Of a stretch of DNA of 32,200 nucleotides, positions 16,541 to 23,381 are shown piece by piece. The notes beneath the pieces were generated by a model. That model was given only the letters and a program-made list of their open reading frames with translations, ran no database searches and was not told the DNA's origin. The position numbers were made by a program, and so were the translations under genes. This stretch comes from Janthinobacterium sp. GW458P (GTDB lineage Bacteria; Pseudomonadota; Gammaproteobacteria; Burkholderiales; Burkholderiaceae_D), in NCBI RefSeq assembly GCF_002127585.1, contig NZ_NEGZ01000047.1, positions 13,967 through 46,166 on the forward strand. Direction: 5' to 3'. Numbering within the stretch: the first letter of the stretch is position 1; every line of letters starts with the position of its first letter.

Positions 16541-16579
16541 ACTTACGTTTATCTTTCGTATTGCGCATTTCGGAATGTT
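16541..16579 (+). repeat. agaS-type operator block, copy A (promoter boxes lost)
   Basis: Aligns without gaps to 23302-23340 upstream of agaS with 29 of 39 identical bases, including ACTT-A/T-CGTTT and CTTTCGTATT. The distance from the 139-bp block is 240 bp here and 239 bp in the other copy (start to start). The agaS -35 TTGACT is replaced by TTGCGC and the -10 position by TTTCTT, so the plus-strand promoter looks dead. Confidence 0.75.
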
Positions 16580-16600
16580 GTCTTTTTCTTTTCATCGCAA

Positions 16601-16628
16601 TACCCCGGCCCGCAGGCAGGCCGGGGTA
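16601..16628 (-). terminator. Terminator-like hairpin after TonB receptor 2
   Basis: A perfect ten-base-pair stem, TACCCCGGCC (16601-16610) with GGCCGGGGTA (16619-16628), and an eight-base loop, ten bases past the receptor 2 stop codon. The minus-strand tail (TTGCGATG) is poor in T, so termination efficiency is uncertain. Confidence 0.6.
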
Positions 16629-16638
16629 GCGTCACGCC

Positions 16639-19584
16639 TTAAAAGAACTTGTAGCTGGCCGACAGGGCAAACTGGCGGCCGAACAGGTCCTGGCTATGGT
16701 TGTAGCCTTCCCAGCCGTTCGGGTCGTAGTACGGCTGCTTGTTGAACGCGTTCTTCACGTTCAGGCCCACGTCGAGGTTCTTGAACGGCTTCCAGCTGAA
16801 GGCCAGGTTGACCGTCGTGTACGACGGCGCACCCTTGCACTGCCCCGCTGGCAGGGACACGGAAGCGGCGGTGCAGTTTTCCGGCGTGTTGTCCTTGTCC
16901 CACGGACCGTAGGCCCAGCGCGTCTTGCCCGAATAGTTGATGAACACGCTGCTGACGAAGTTGCGGTAGCTCCAGTCGGCGTTGACTGTCGCGCGGTAGC
17001 GCGGCGAATCGTAGTAGCCGACGGTATTGCCCTTGATATCGCTGCCGTCTTCGCTGTCATGGGTGTCGCGCTTGCGGATGGTGGCGGCGATGCCGGTACT
17101 CAGCTTGCCCCAGTCGCCGAGCGAAAAGCGCGTGCGCGCGTCGATGTCCACGCCGTCCATCAGAGTGCGGCCGCGGTTCGAGTACGAGTTGATCAAGCCG
17201 CCCAGGTTGCCCACCGAGTAGCCCGGCACGCCGCCCGCGCACACGCCCGCGTTGGCTGGATTGGCGCACATGGCAGCCACCGCCGCCATATTGCCCCGGT
17301 CCGTGTCCGTCAAGTCGTTGCGGATGGCGCTCGACGTGCCGGCCAGGGTCGGGCCGTATTTGCCCACCAGTTCCGTAAACAGCTCGTTGAAGTCCTGGCG
17401 CACGATTTCGTCGCGGCGGTTGATGAACCAGTAGTCGATCGAGATGCTCACGTCCTTGGCCGGCTGCAGCACCAGGCCCACGGTCGAAATCTTGGCCTTT
17501 TCCGGGCGCAGGTTCTGGTTCGGCGGCGTCAGGCCGCCCACAGTCGTGGAGCAGTTCGAATTGAGCAGGCTCTTGCCCAGGTCCGCATCCGTCGCCACTT
17601 TGGACTTCATCAGGGCGCGCGCCATGGCATTCGTTTCATCGCAGCGCACCGTGTCGCGGATGCCGCCCACCTGCGCAAACACGCCGCCCGAACCCGATTC
17701 AGCCAGGTTCGGCGCGCGGAAGCCTTCCGAATACGTCCCGCGCAGCATCAGGTCGGGCCGCGCGCGCCAGATCACGCCCAGCTTGGGCGCCAGGTTGGCC
17801 GAAAAATGCGGGTATTTGTCCAGGCGCGCGGCCGCATTGACTTCCAGGGTGTCGCTGAGCGGCAGCACCACTTCGCCAAACACGGCCGCGATGGTGCGCT
17901 TGCCATCGAACCAGGAACCGCCCTGCTGCGTGATCAGGCCATTGGCCGCATCCGCGTTGCCGGGCGTGAGAAAACTCTCGCGCATGACGTTGGTGCCCAC
18001 GGCGGCGCGCACTTCGCGCTCGCCCAGCTTGAACAGCGTGCCTTCCAGCTTGGCGTCCCACGTCATCAGCTTGGTCCACGATTCAATGGCGAAGGTCGGG
18101 TAGGCGGCGCGCAGCAGCGCCGCATTGGCCTCGCTGATTTCGCCGAACTTGTAGGCGGGATTGTCCGCGATATACGTGCGGCCGCTGACGGGATCTTTCG
18201 TGAACGGGCCGAACGCCTGCTTGAAGCCATTGATGTTCAGGTTGGCCGTCTGGAACAGGGTGGAATGGCTGCCCGCCACGCTGAGCGCCGTTTCAAAATC
18301 CCAGCCGCCGCCGATGCCGCCGCGCAGGCCGACGAGCGCGCGGTAGTTTTCATCGACGTTCTTCTGGCCGAAATGGCCCGTGGCATCCTGCAGCAGGTAG
18401 TTCAGGCCCGCCGCGCCGCCCATCTTGGCCACCATGTCGGCATCGAGCTTGCCTTTCAGGTAGACGTTGTTCGGGCTCAGGAAAGGCGTGGCGAAGGTGT
18501 TCAGGGTGGTGCCCGTGTTGCGCGCAAACCAGTTGTTCGTGCTGCCGCTGTTGAAGCTGGAGGGGCCATTCTCGCCGCGCATCTTGATGTGGGTGTAGGC
18601 GCCTTCCGCGAACGCTTCCATGTCGCCGCCCAGCTTCAGCCGGCCGCTCAGGTAAGCCGTGGCGCGCTCCGAGGTGGGGCCCGTGTCGAGCTGGTTGGGC
18701 AGCGCATTCCACACGCAGCGCGTGCCCGACGCCTCGCTGATGCTGGTGTTGCAGCCTGGCGCGGCGCGCTGGGTGCGCGCATTGTTGTTGGCCTTGTCGA
18801 AGACAAAGAAGGTCCCCGGGTTCATTACGCCCGGCTCGCTGCCCACGCCCACGCGCATGTTGGGGATGAAATTCGGATTATTCACATAAAAATATGATGG
18901 GCGCTTCTGCCAGGTATCGGCCAGCGCGATGCGGTCGCGCTGGTAGACGTTGACGGAACCATAGATGTTGTAGCCGTCGCTGGCCATGTCGCCGACGCCA
19001 TACAGCACGCTGGCCTGGCGTTCGCCATAGGCTTTCACGCTGGGCGAAAACTCGCCGTTGGCGCGCGCCTCCAGCCCTTGATACGACTTCTTGGTGATCA
19101 CGTTGATGACGCCGGCCACGGCATCGGAGCCATACACGGCCGACGCGCCGTCCGTCAGGATTTCCATGCGCTCGATGGCGGCGGCCGGGATGGCGTCGAT
19201 ATTGACGAACATGGTCTGGAAACCGGCCGGCGCGCCGTAGAACGACAGGCGGCGGCCATTGAGCAGCACCAGGGTGCCCTGCGCACCCATGCCGCGCAGG
19301 TTCGCCTGCGAACCGCCGTCCGACCCCGTGAACATCGAGCGGAAATCCTGCTGCGCCGGACGGGCCGCAGGCAGGTTGTCGAGCACCTGCAGCAAGGTGA
19401 GCGCGCCCATGTTTTCGATCTGCTTGGCGTTGATCACCTGCACGGGCGACGCCGTTTCCGCGTTGATGCGCTTCAGGCTGGAACCCGTCACTTCGACGCG
19501 CGCCAGTTTGTCCTCTTCCGCTGCCAGCGCCGTCGACGCCAGCCCTACCGCCACCATGGCGGCCATCAGTTTTTTCAAGTGCAT
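16639..19584 (-). CDS. TonB-dependent receptor (receptor 2), 981 aa
   Basis: Outer-membrane TonB-dependent importer without the N-terminal accessory domain of receptor 1. Signal peptide at about residues 1-22 (MHLKKLMAAM to TALAA); TonB-box region RVEVTGSSL; plug at about 42-170 (ASPVQVINAKQIENMGALTL, LRGMGAQGTLVLLNGRRL, AAIERMEILTDGASAVYGSD, AVAGVINVITKK); then a barrel with several Cys-containing loops, ending SYKFF. This class in Proteobacteria typically imports oligosaccharides or peptides. The ATG at 19584 is used (GGGAG six bases upstream); the ATG at 19590 abuts that site and is unlikely. It is downstream of GH31 on the same strand with a 98-bp gap holding a hairpin, so both likely share the GH31 promoter. 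There is no SusD-like partner. A GalNAc-glycan substrate is inferred from context. Confidence 0.9.
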   Translation of the reverse strand: MHLKKLMAAMVAVGLASTALAAEEDKLARVEVTGSSLKRINAETASPVQVINAKQIENMGALTLLQVLDNLPAARPAQQDFRSMFTGSDGGSQANLRGMGAQGTLVLLNGRRLSFYGAPAGFQTMFVNIDAIPAAAIERMEILTDGASAVYGSDAVAGVINVITKKSYQGLEARANGEFSPSVKAYGERQASVLYGVGDMASDGYNIYGSVNVYQRDRIALADTWQKRPSYFYVNNPNFIPNMRVGVGSEPGVMNPGTFFVFDKANNNARTQRAAPGCNTSISEASGTRCVWNALPNQLDTGPTSERATAYLSGRLKLGGDMEAFAEGAYTHIKMRGENGPSSFNSGSTNNWFARNTGTTLNTFATPFLSPNNVYLKGKLDADMVAKMGGAAGLNYLLQDATGHFGQKNVDENYRALVGLRGGIGGGWDFETALSVAGSHSTLFQTANLNINGFKQAFGPFTKDPVSGRTYIADNPAYKFGEISEANAALLRAAYPTFAIESWTKLMTWDAKLEGTLFKLGEREVRAAVGTNVMRESFLTPGNADAANGLITQQGGSWFDGKRTIAAVFGEVVLPLSDTLEVNAAARLDKYPHFSANLAPKLGVIWRARPDLMLRGTYSEGFRAPNLAESGSGGVFAQVGGIRDTVRCDETNAMARALMKSKVATDADLGKSLLNSNCSTTVGGLTPPNQNLRPEKAKISTVGLVLQPAKDVSISIDYWFINRRDEIVRQDFNELFTELVGKYGPTLAGTSSAIRNDLTDTDRGNMAAVAAMCANPANAGVCAGGVPGYSVGNLGGLINSYSNRGRTLMDGVDIDARTRFSLGDWGKLSTGIAATIRKRDTHDSEDGSDIKGNTVGYYDSPRYRATVNADWSYRNFVSSVFINYSGKTRWAYGPWDKDNTPENCTAASVSLPAGQCKGAPSYTTVNLAFSWKPFKNLDVGLNVKNAFNKQPYYDPNGWEGYNHSQDLFGRQFALSASYKFF

Positions 19585-19628
19585 TCCCATCTCCCTTTTA
19601 TAAGTGATTTGTTTTCGTCAGGCTGCAA

Positions 19629-19657
19629 GAGCCCCTCCCCGGTCCGAAGAGGGGCTC
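19629..19657 (-). terminator. Intercistronic hairpin between GH31 and TonB receptor 2
   Basis: A perfect nine-base-pair stem, GAGCCCCTC (19629-19637) with GAGGGGCTC (19649-19657), and an 11-base loop. There is no T run on the minus strand, so it is better read as a partial attenuator or an RNA-processing or stabilising structure than as a full terminator. Confidence 0.5.
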
Positions 19658-19682
19658 CTTGTTAGTGAAATGATTGAAGTAG

Positions 19683-22600
19683 TTAGCGCGGCTTGACAGT
19701 CGCGCCTTGCGTGCCGGTCAAGATGGCGTTGGCCCAGTTGCCGCACACCTGGGCCGGTCGGGCGCCGCGCGCGCCCAGGGTGCGCAAACTGAGCTGGCTC
19801 AGGCCGCGCACGTCAATTTCGGGCTTGACCACCCCGGGAGCCGTGACCAGCCCGCTGTCGTACAGCAGCCGCTCGCCGCTCCAGACCTGGAATTGCAAGC
19901 CGCCCGCGCCGCGGCAGCTGTCGTCCACGCCCAGGTCGGCGCGCAGCAGATTCCAGTTGCCCGCCAGCTGCAGGTCGATGCGGCTGGCTGGCCCCACGCC
20001 GAGGCCCTTGCGGAACCACAGCCCGTTCATGCGCATCTCGGCGGCCTTGCCGGCCGGCCGGTCTTTCGCGACAGCCTTCGGCAGCGCCAGGTCCGACAGA
20101 TAGCGCTGTACCTCCTCGCCATCGGCCACGCGGTGCTCAAGCACGCGGAATGCGGACAAGGTGACGGGCGCCACGTCGGTCGCCAGCGCCGCGTCGAACG
20201 CGCGCGCCACAGGCCCGGCCTGCGCCGCCGTGACCATCGGATCGGTGGACGCGGCGCCGTCGCCTTCCGGATTTTGCGTGCTCATGACGCGGAAGCGCAG
20301 CAAGCGCCCGGCCGTGGCGGGGAAATTGATCGTCTGTACGCCCTGTTCCAGCTTGAGGGTGCCGCGCGCAAGCGCCGCGCCCCAGTCGCCGTTGTTGTCG
20401 CCGATGTAGATTTCGTAGTCTCGCACCTGGCCATGCTTCCAGTGCTGATCGTTGCGCGGCGCCAGTTCGATGCCATCGACCAGGCGCCGCTCCGTAAAGC
20501 CGATCACCCATTCGTGCGGCCCGCTTTTCACGGACGGGCTGCGCACGGTGCGGAACCACGTCTCCGGCTTGCCATCGAAGGCGTTTTCCAGCGGGTAGCC
20601 GCTTTCTTCCGCAGGACGCGCCACCACCTGCATGGCGTCGGCCGGCAAGGCGCGGCCCGGCACGGGGGCGGCGGGGAAGTCGGCATCGATACGCGCCACG
20701 GCCAGCGCGCCGGCCACCTGCAAGGTCAAGGGCTGGCGGATATCCTGCGCCGCCACTTTCACGTGCAGCGTGCCTTGCCTGTCTGCCGCGTCGAAATACC
20801 AGGCATCAAACGCCTTGTCGTAGGCGGCGCGGTCGGAGGAGGCCGCGATCACGCGCTCGCCCGCCTTGACGGCGGCCGGGCGCTGGCCCGCCAGCATGCG
20901 CAGAGCATAGCCGCGGCGCGCTTCCTGGCCCTGGTAGTTGCCATCGACGGCACCGATGTCCACGCGCACGTCGCCGCCCGCCTGGCGCATGCGGATGACT
21001 TGCTGGCTGAAGGCGCCGCCCTGGTACTGGCGCGTGTTGCCATCGTCTTCATACAAGGTATATTCAGACTCGCCGTGCGGGTAGATGTCGAGCGTGAGCT
21101 GGTCCTTCGGCTTCTGGCCGTCGTACAGCATTTCCGGATACATGGGCAGGATGGCACCGGCGCGCACGAACACGGGCAGCTTGTCCAGGGTGACCTGCAG
21201 ATCGAGGTCGCGTCCCTTCGCGTCCGCCGTGGCCTGACGGCCATCCCAGTAGTCGTACCACGTGCCCTGCGGCAGGTGGATGCCCTTGCGCCAGCCGCCG
21301 CTGACGGCCTGGCTGCGGTAGACGGGCGCCACCAGCACGTCGCGACCCAGCAGGAACTGGTATTTGTAGGCTTCCGTATAGGCGACCGGGTCTTGCGGGT
21401 AATCCCACATCAAGCCGCGCACCAGCGGCGCGCCCGATTGCTCCGCTTCGCGCACCAGCGTATACATATACGGCGTCAAACGCATCTTGAGTTTCAAATA
21501 GCGGCGGTTGATGTCGCGGTATGGCTCATCGAACCACCACGGGTGCTTGCGCTCGGCCGCGGCCCAGCCGGACATGCCCATCAGGACGGGCGTAAAGCTT
21601 TTCCACTGCAAGTCGCGCAGATAGGTTTCCGGGCTGCCGCCGAAGATGGCGTCCACGTCGCCGGACGCATACGCCTGGCCGGACAGGCCCGAGCCGATCA
21701 GGGTCGGAATGTGCCAGCGGATGTAGTCCCAGCTGGCGCTCTGGTCGCCCGTCCACGCCACGGCGTAGCGCTGGATGCCGGCCCAGCCCATCACCGTCCA
21801 CAGGAAGGGGCGGCTGTCGGAGTTGTTCAGGATGCCGTCATAGGCCGACTTGTTCGCGTCCATGGCAAACTGATAGCCCTTGCCCGTCCACGCCACGTCC
21901 AGCTTTTGCACGCGGCTGCCCGCCTGGCCCACTTCCCAGGCGATCTTGTCGACGCCGTTTTCCGTCCACAGGCCCGTGCGGAAGCCGTAGCCTGCCAGCC
22001 CCTTCACCGTTTCCGGCAAATTCGTGTAGCCGCAGCCGTAGCCGTCGTTGGGCAGGATCCAGCCGCCCGGCATGTCGTGTTCGCGGTACTGGCGCGCCAC
22101 GCTTTGCACCACGTCCGGCGTCTTGCCCGTGGGGCCGTCCGTCCAGCCCTTCGGCACGGAGCCGGGTTTCTTCACGTTGTCGCCATCGTTGTAGCAATCG
22201 GCGTCGCCGTATTCCAGCGCCCAGCGCGGCAGCATGCGCGCGCGGCCCGTCAAGTCCGTATAGCGGGCGACGACGTCGCGCAGGTCCTTGCCGACGAAGA
22301 AATACGCGTCGAAGCGCCCTTCCGCGTGCTGCAGCGAGATCTGCTGGCTGTCGCGCAAGTCGTAATTACCATCGGACCAGGTATTGCGCAGCATGCCCCA
22401 GCCCCGTGAACTCATCAAAAATGGCGCGGGATTCGGGCGGTCGCCTTCTTCCCAGCCACCCGAATACGACACGGGCACCTGCTTGCCCCTGAATTCGAAG
22501 CGCCCATTCTGCTGGCCGCCGCCGAAATAGCGCTCGCCCGGCAAACTGGAAAGCACCTGCACGCCCTGCTTGTCGTCGAGCGACAGCGGCTGCACTTCGC

Positions 22601-23033
22601 GCCACAGGGGCGCCGTGTCCCCCTTGCGGAACAGGGTAAAGCGCAAGGGTTTGCGGTCGATGCGCAGGCTCAGGGCTTCGGTGCTGATCACGATATGGCC
22701 GGGCTGCTCATCGATCTGGTACGCCACCTGCGCGGCAGGCTGGCCGACGACGATGGGCGCGGCCTTGTCGCCCGGGCCCGTCAAGCCGCCCTTGCCGCCC
22801 GCCTGGATGCGCAGCACGTCCGCCTGGGGCAGGCTGATACGCAGCTGCATGCCCGTATCGCTGCGCACATCCCAGCCCAGCGCCTCGCCCTTGGCCACAT
22901 CGGCCGCGTGCACGGCGGAGAGAGTCTGCAAATTGCCGATAGGCGCGGCTTGCAGGCCCGGCGCGACCAGGGTGCCGAGGGCGGCGAGGACACAGGCGGC
23001 AAGCACGCGGCGGGGAAGCGGGAGAGGTTTCAT
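19683..23033 (-). CDS. Secreted GH31 glycosidase, predicted alpha-N-acetylgalactosaminidase (GH31 subfamily 18 type), with CBM32-like and NPCBM domains, 1116 aa
   Basis: Signal peptide at residues 1-29 (ending GLQA). The GH31 N-terminal beta domain and TIM barrel occupy about 35-700. Motifs include RYFGGGQQNGRFEFRG (168-183), PRWALEYGDADCYN (269-282) and WILPNDGYGCGYTN (325-338). The putative nucleophile is Asp379 in KLDVAWTG and the acid/base Asp430 in AVAWTGDQSASW; a 51-residue spacing is close to that of the GH31_18 enzyme of Enterococcus faecalis as I recall it. WTENGVDKIAWEVG and GDVDAIFGGSPETY are also typical of that subfamily rather than of alpha-glucosidases. A discoidin/CBM32-like domain lies at about 800-920 (PLENAFDGKPETWFRT, KHGQVRDYEIYIGDN) and an NPCBM domain at about 970-1105 (NGLWFRKGLGVGPASRIDLQ, GVDDSCRGAGGLQFQVW). 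First gene of its minus-strand unit, divergent from agaS. An alpha-glucosidase or alpha-xylosidase is less likely. Confidence 0.88.
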   Translation of the reverse strand: MKPLPLPRRVLAACVLAALGTLVAPGLQAAPIGNLQTLSAVHAADVAKGEALGWDVRSDTGMQLRISLPQADVLRIQAGGKGGLTGPGDKAAPIVVGQPAAQVAYQIDEQPGHIVISTEALSLRIDRKPLRFTLFRKGDTAPLWREVQPLSLDDKQGVQVLSSLPGERYFGGGQQNGRFEFRGKQVPVSYSGGWEEGDRPNPAPFLMSSRGWGMLRNTWSDGNYDLRDSQQISLQHAEGRFDAYFFVGKDLRDVVARYTDLTGRARMLPRWALEYGDADCYNDGDNVKKPGSVPKGWTDGPTGKTPDVVQSVARQYREHDMPGGWILPNDGYGCGYTNLPETVKGLAGYGFRTGLWTENGVDKIAWEVGQAGSRVQKLDVAWTGKGYQFAMDANKSAYDGILNNSDSRPFLWTVMGWAGIQRYAVAWTGDQSASWDYIRWHIPTLIGSGLSGQAYASGDVDAIFGGSPETYLRDLQWKSFTPVLMGMSGWAAAERKHPWWFDEPYRDINRRYLKLKMRLTPYMYTLVREAEQSGAPLVRGLMWDYPQDPVAYTEAYKYQFLLGRDVLVAPVYRSQAVSGGWRKGIHLPQGTWYDYWDGRQATADAKGRDLDLQVTLDKLPVFVRAGAILPMYPEMLYDGQKPKDQLTLDIYPHGESEYTLYEDDGNTRQYQGGAFSQQVIRMRQAGGDVRVDIGAVDGNYQGQEARRGYALRMLAGQRPAAVKAGERVIAASSDRAAYDKAFDAWYFDAADRQGTLHVKVAAQDIRQPLTLQVAGALAVARIDADFPAAPVPGRALPADAMQVVARPAEESGYPLENAFDGKPETWFRTVRSPSVKSGPHEWVIGFTERRLVDGIELAPRNDQHWKHGQVRDYEIYIGDNNGDWGAALARGTLKLEQGVQTINFPATAGRLLRFRVMSTQNPEGDGAASTDPMVTAAQAGPVARAFDAALATDVAPVTLSAFRVLEHRVADGEEVQRYLSDLALPKAVAKDRPAGKAAEMRMNGLWFRKGLGVGPASRIDLQLAGNWNLLRADLGVDDSCRGAGGLQFQVWSGERLLYDSGLVTAPGVVKPEIDVRGLSQLSLRTLGARGARPAQVCGNWANAILTGTQGATVKPR

Positions 23034-23062
23034 CTGATGGCTTTCAAAAAAGTCGATGCGAT

Positions 23063-23201
23063 GGAAATACTTTAAGAAGAAAAATAAATATCGTCAATCA
23101 AAAGAAAGTTATGACGTCAATTTATTAATAAAATGCCCAAAATTGGCACATTTTTCTTACGTTTTGCCAAAATCCCACAAAACACACTTTCGTTATCGTG
23201 G
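23063..23201 (-). repeat. Regulatory block, copy B (upstream of GH31)
   Basis: Ungapped match to 16301-16439 (100 of 139 bases). It is probably the ancestral copy, since here both divergent promoters are intact. Conserved parts are the promoter, AGAAAGTT-AT, CTTACGTTTT, and the terminal CTTTCGTTATCGTGG. Confidence 0.85.
23069..23097 (-). promoter_or_regulatory. Predicted sigma-70 promoter for GH31 - TonB receptor 2
   Basis: On the minus strand: -35 TTGACG (plus 23092-23097), a 17-base spacer, -10 TAAAGT (plus 23069-23074). Transcription would start near 23062, giving a leader of about 30 bases. A second TTGACG at plus 23115-23120 (minus strand) has no -10 box at the right distance. Confidence 0.7.
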
Positions 23202-23301
23202 CATTTCAGCGACAGGCCGCAGCGCCAGCCCGTTCATGCGGCAGCGCAGCATGGTGCAAGCACCATAAAGCGGCATTGTTTCGCAAGCGACCAGACAATT
23301 T

Positions 23302-23340
23302 ACTTTCGTTTTGCTTTCGTATTTGACTTTTCGAAATTTA
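23302..23340 (+). promoter_or_regulatory. Probable DeoR/AgaR-type operator of agaS (CTTTCG repeats)
   Basis: Contains CTTTCG at 23303-23308 and 23314-23319 (11-bp period) and CTTTTCG at 23327-23333. Known AgaR and other DeoR-family operators are made of repeated CTTTC/TTTCGTTT elements on the same strand, so this is the obvious site for the repressor encoded at 26848-27615. It overlaps the agaS -35 box. It aligns to 16541-16579 at 29 of 39 bases. Confidence 0.65.
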
Positions 23341-23351
23341 GTATTTATGCT
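23323..23351 (+). promoter_or_regulatory. Predicted sigma-70 promoter of the aga operon
   Basis: -35 TTGACT (23323-23328), a 17-base spacer, -10 TATGCT (23346-23351). The predicted start near 23358 gives a leader of about 24 bases before the agaS ATG. The CTTTCG elements overlap the -35 box, consistent with repression by blocking RNA polymerase. Confidence 0.7.
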
Positions 23352-23381
23352 TTACCACAACAAACACTTTACTGACCTCAC

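Larger units (their letters stand above)
16149..16638. other. 490-bp regulatory intergenic region upstream of TonB receptor 1
   Basis: No gene is supported here. The stretch is much more AT-rich than its surroundings between about 16280 and 16440. It holds a copy of the GH31 promoter region (16301-16439), a copy of the agaS operator block (16541-16579), further CTTTCG elements at 16394-16399, 16425-16430 and 16553-16558 (and CGAAAG at 16514-16519), and the terminator hairpin of receptor 2 at 16601-16628. A long leader of about 150 bases separates the predicted promoter from the receptor 1 start codon. Confidence 0.7.
23034..23381. other. 348-bp divergent regulatory region between GH31 and agaS
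   Basis: No gene is supported. AT-rich DNA carries the minus-strand GH31 promoter at 23069-23097 and the plus-strand agaS promoter at 23323-23351, with CTTTCG elements at 23189ff (CTTTCGTTATCG), 23303-23308 and 23314-23319, and a related CTTTTCG at 23327-23333. The middle (about 23202-23301) is GC-richer and shows no motif I can name. Confidence 0.75.

Noticed and set aside
16696..18897. 733-codon plus-strand ORF opposite TonB receptor 2
   Set aside because: Shadow of the receptor frame; no start signals or domain features.
19707..22409. 900-codon plus-strand ORF opposite the GH31 gene
   Set aside because: Composition is Arg/Ala/His/Gln-rich with no domain, and it is the antisense shadow of a GH31 gene with clear motifs. 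High GC lengthens such shadows.
23034..23381. Possible mobile-element boundary suggested by AT-rich DNA flanking the aga operon
   Set aside because: No terminal inverted repeats, target duplications, tRNA or integrase gene; the AT-richness is explained by promoters and operators.
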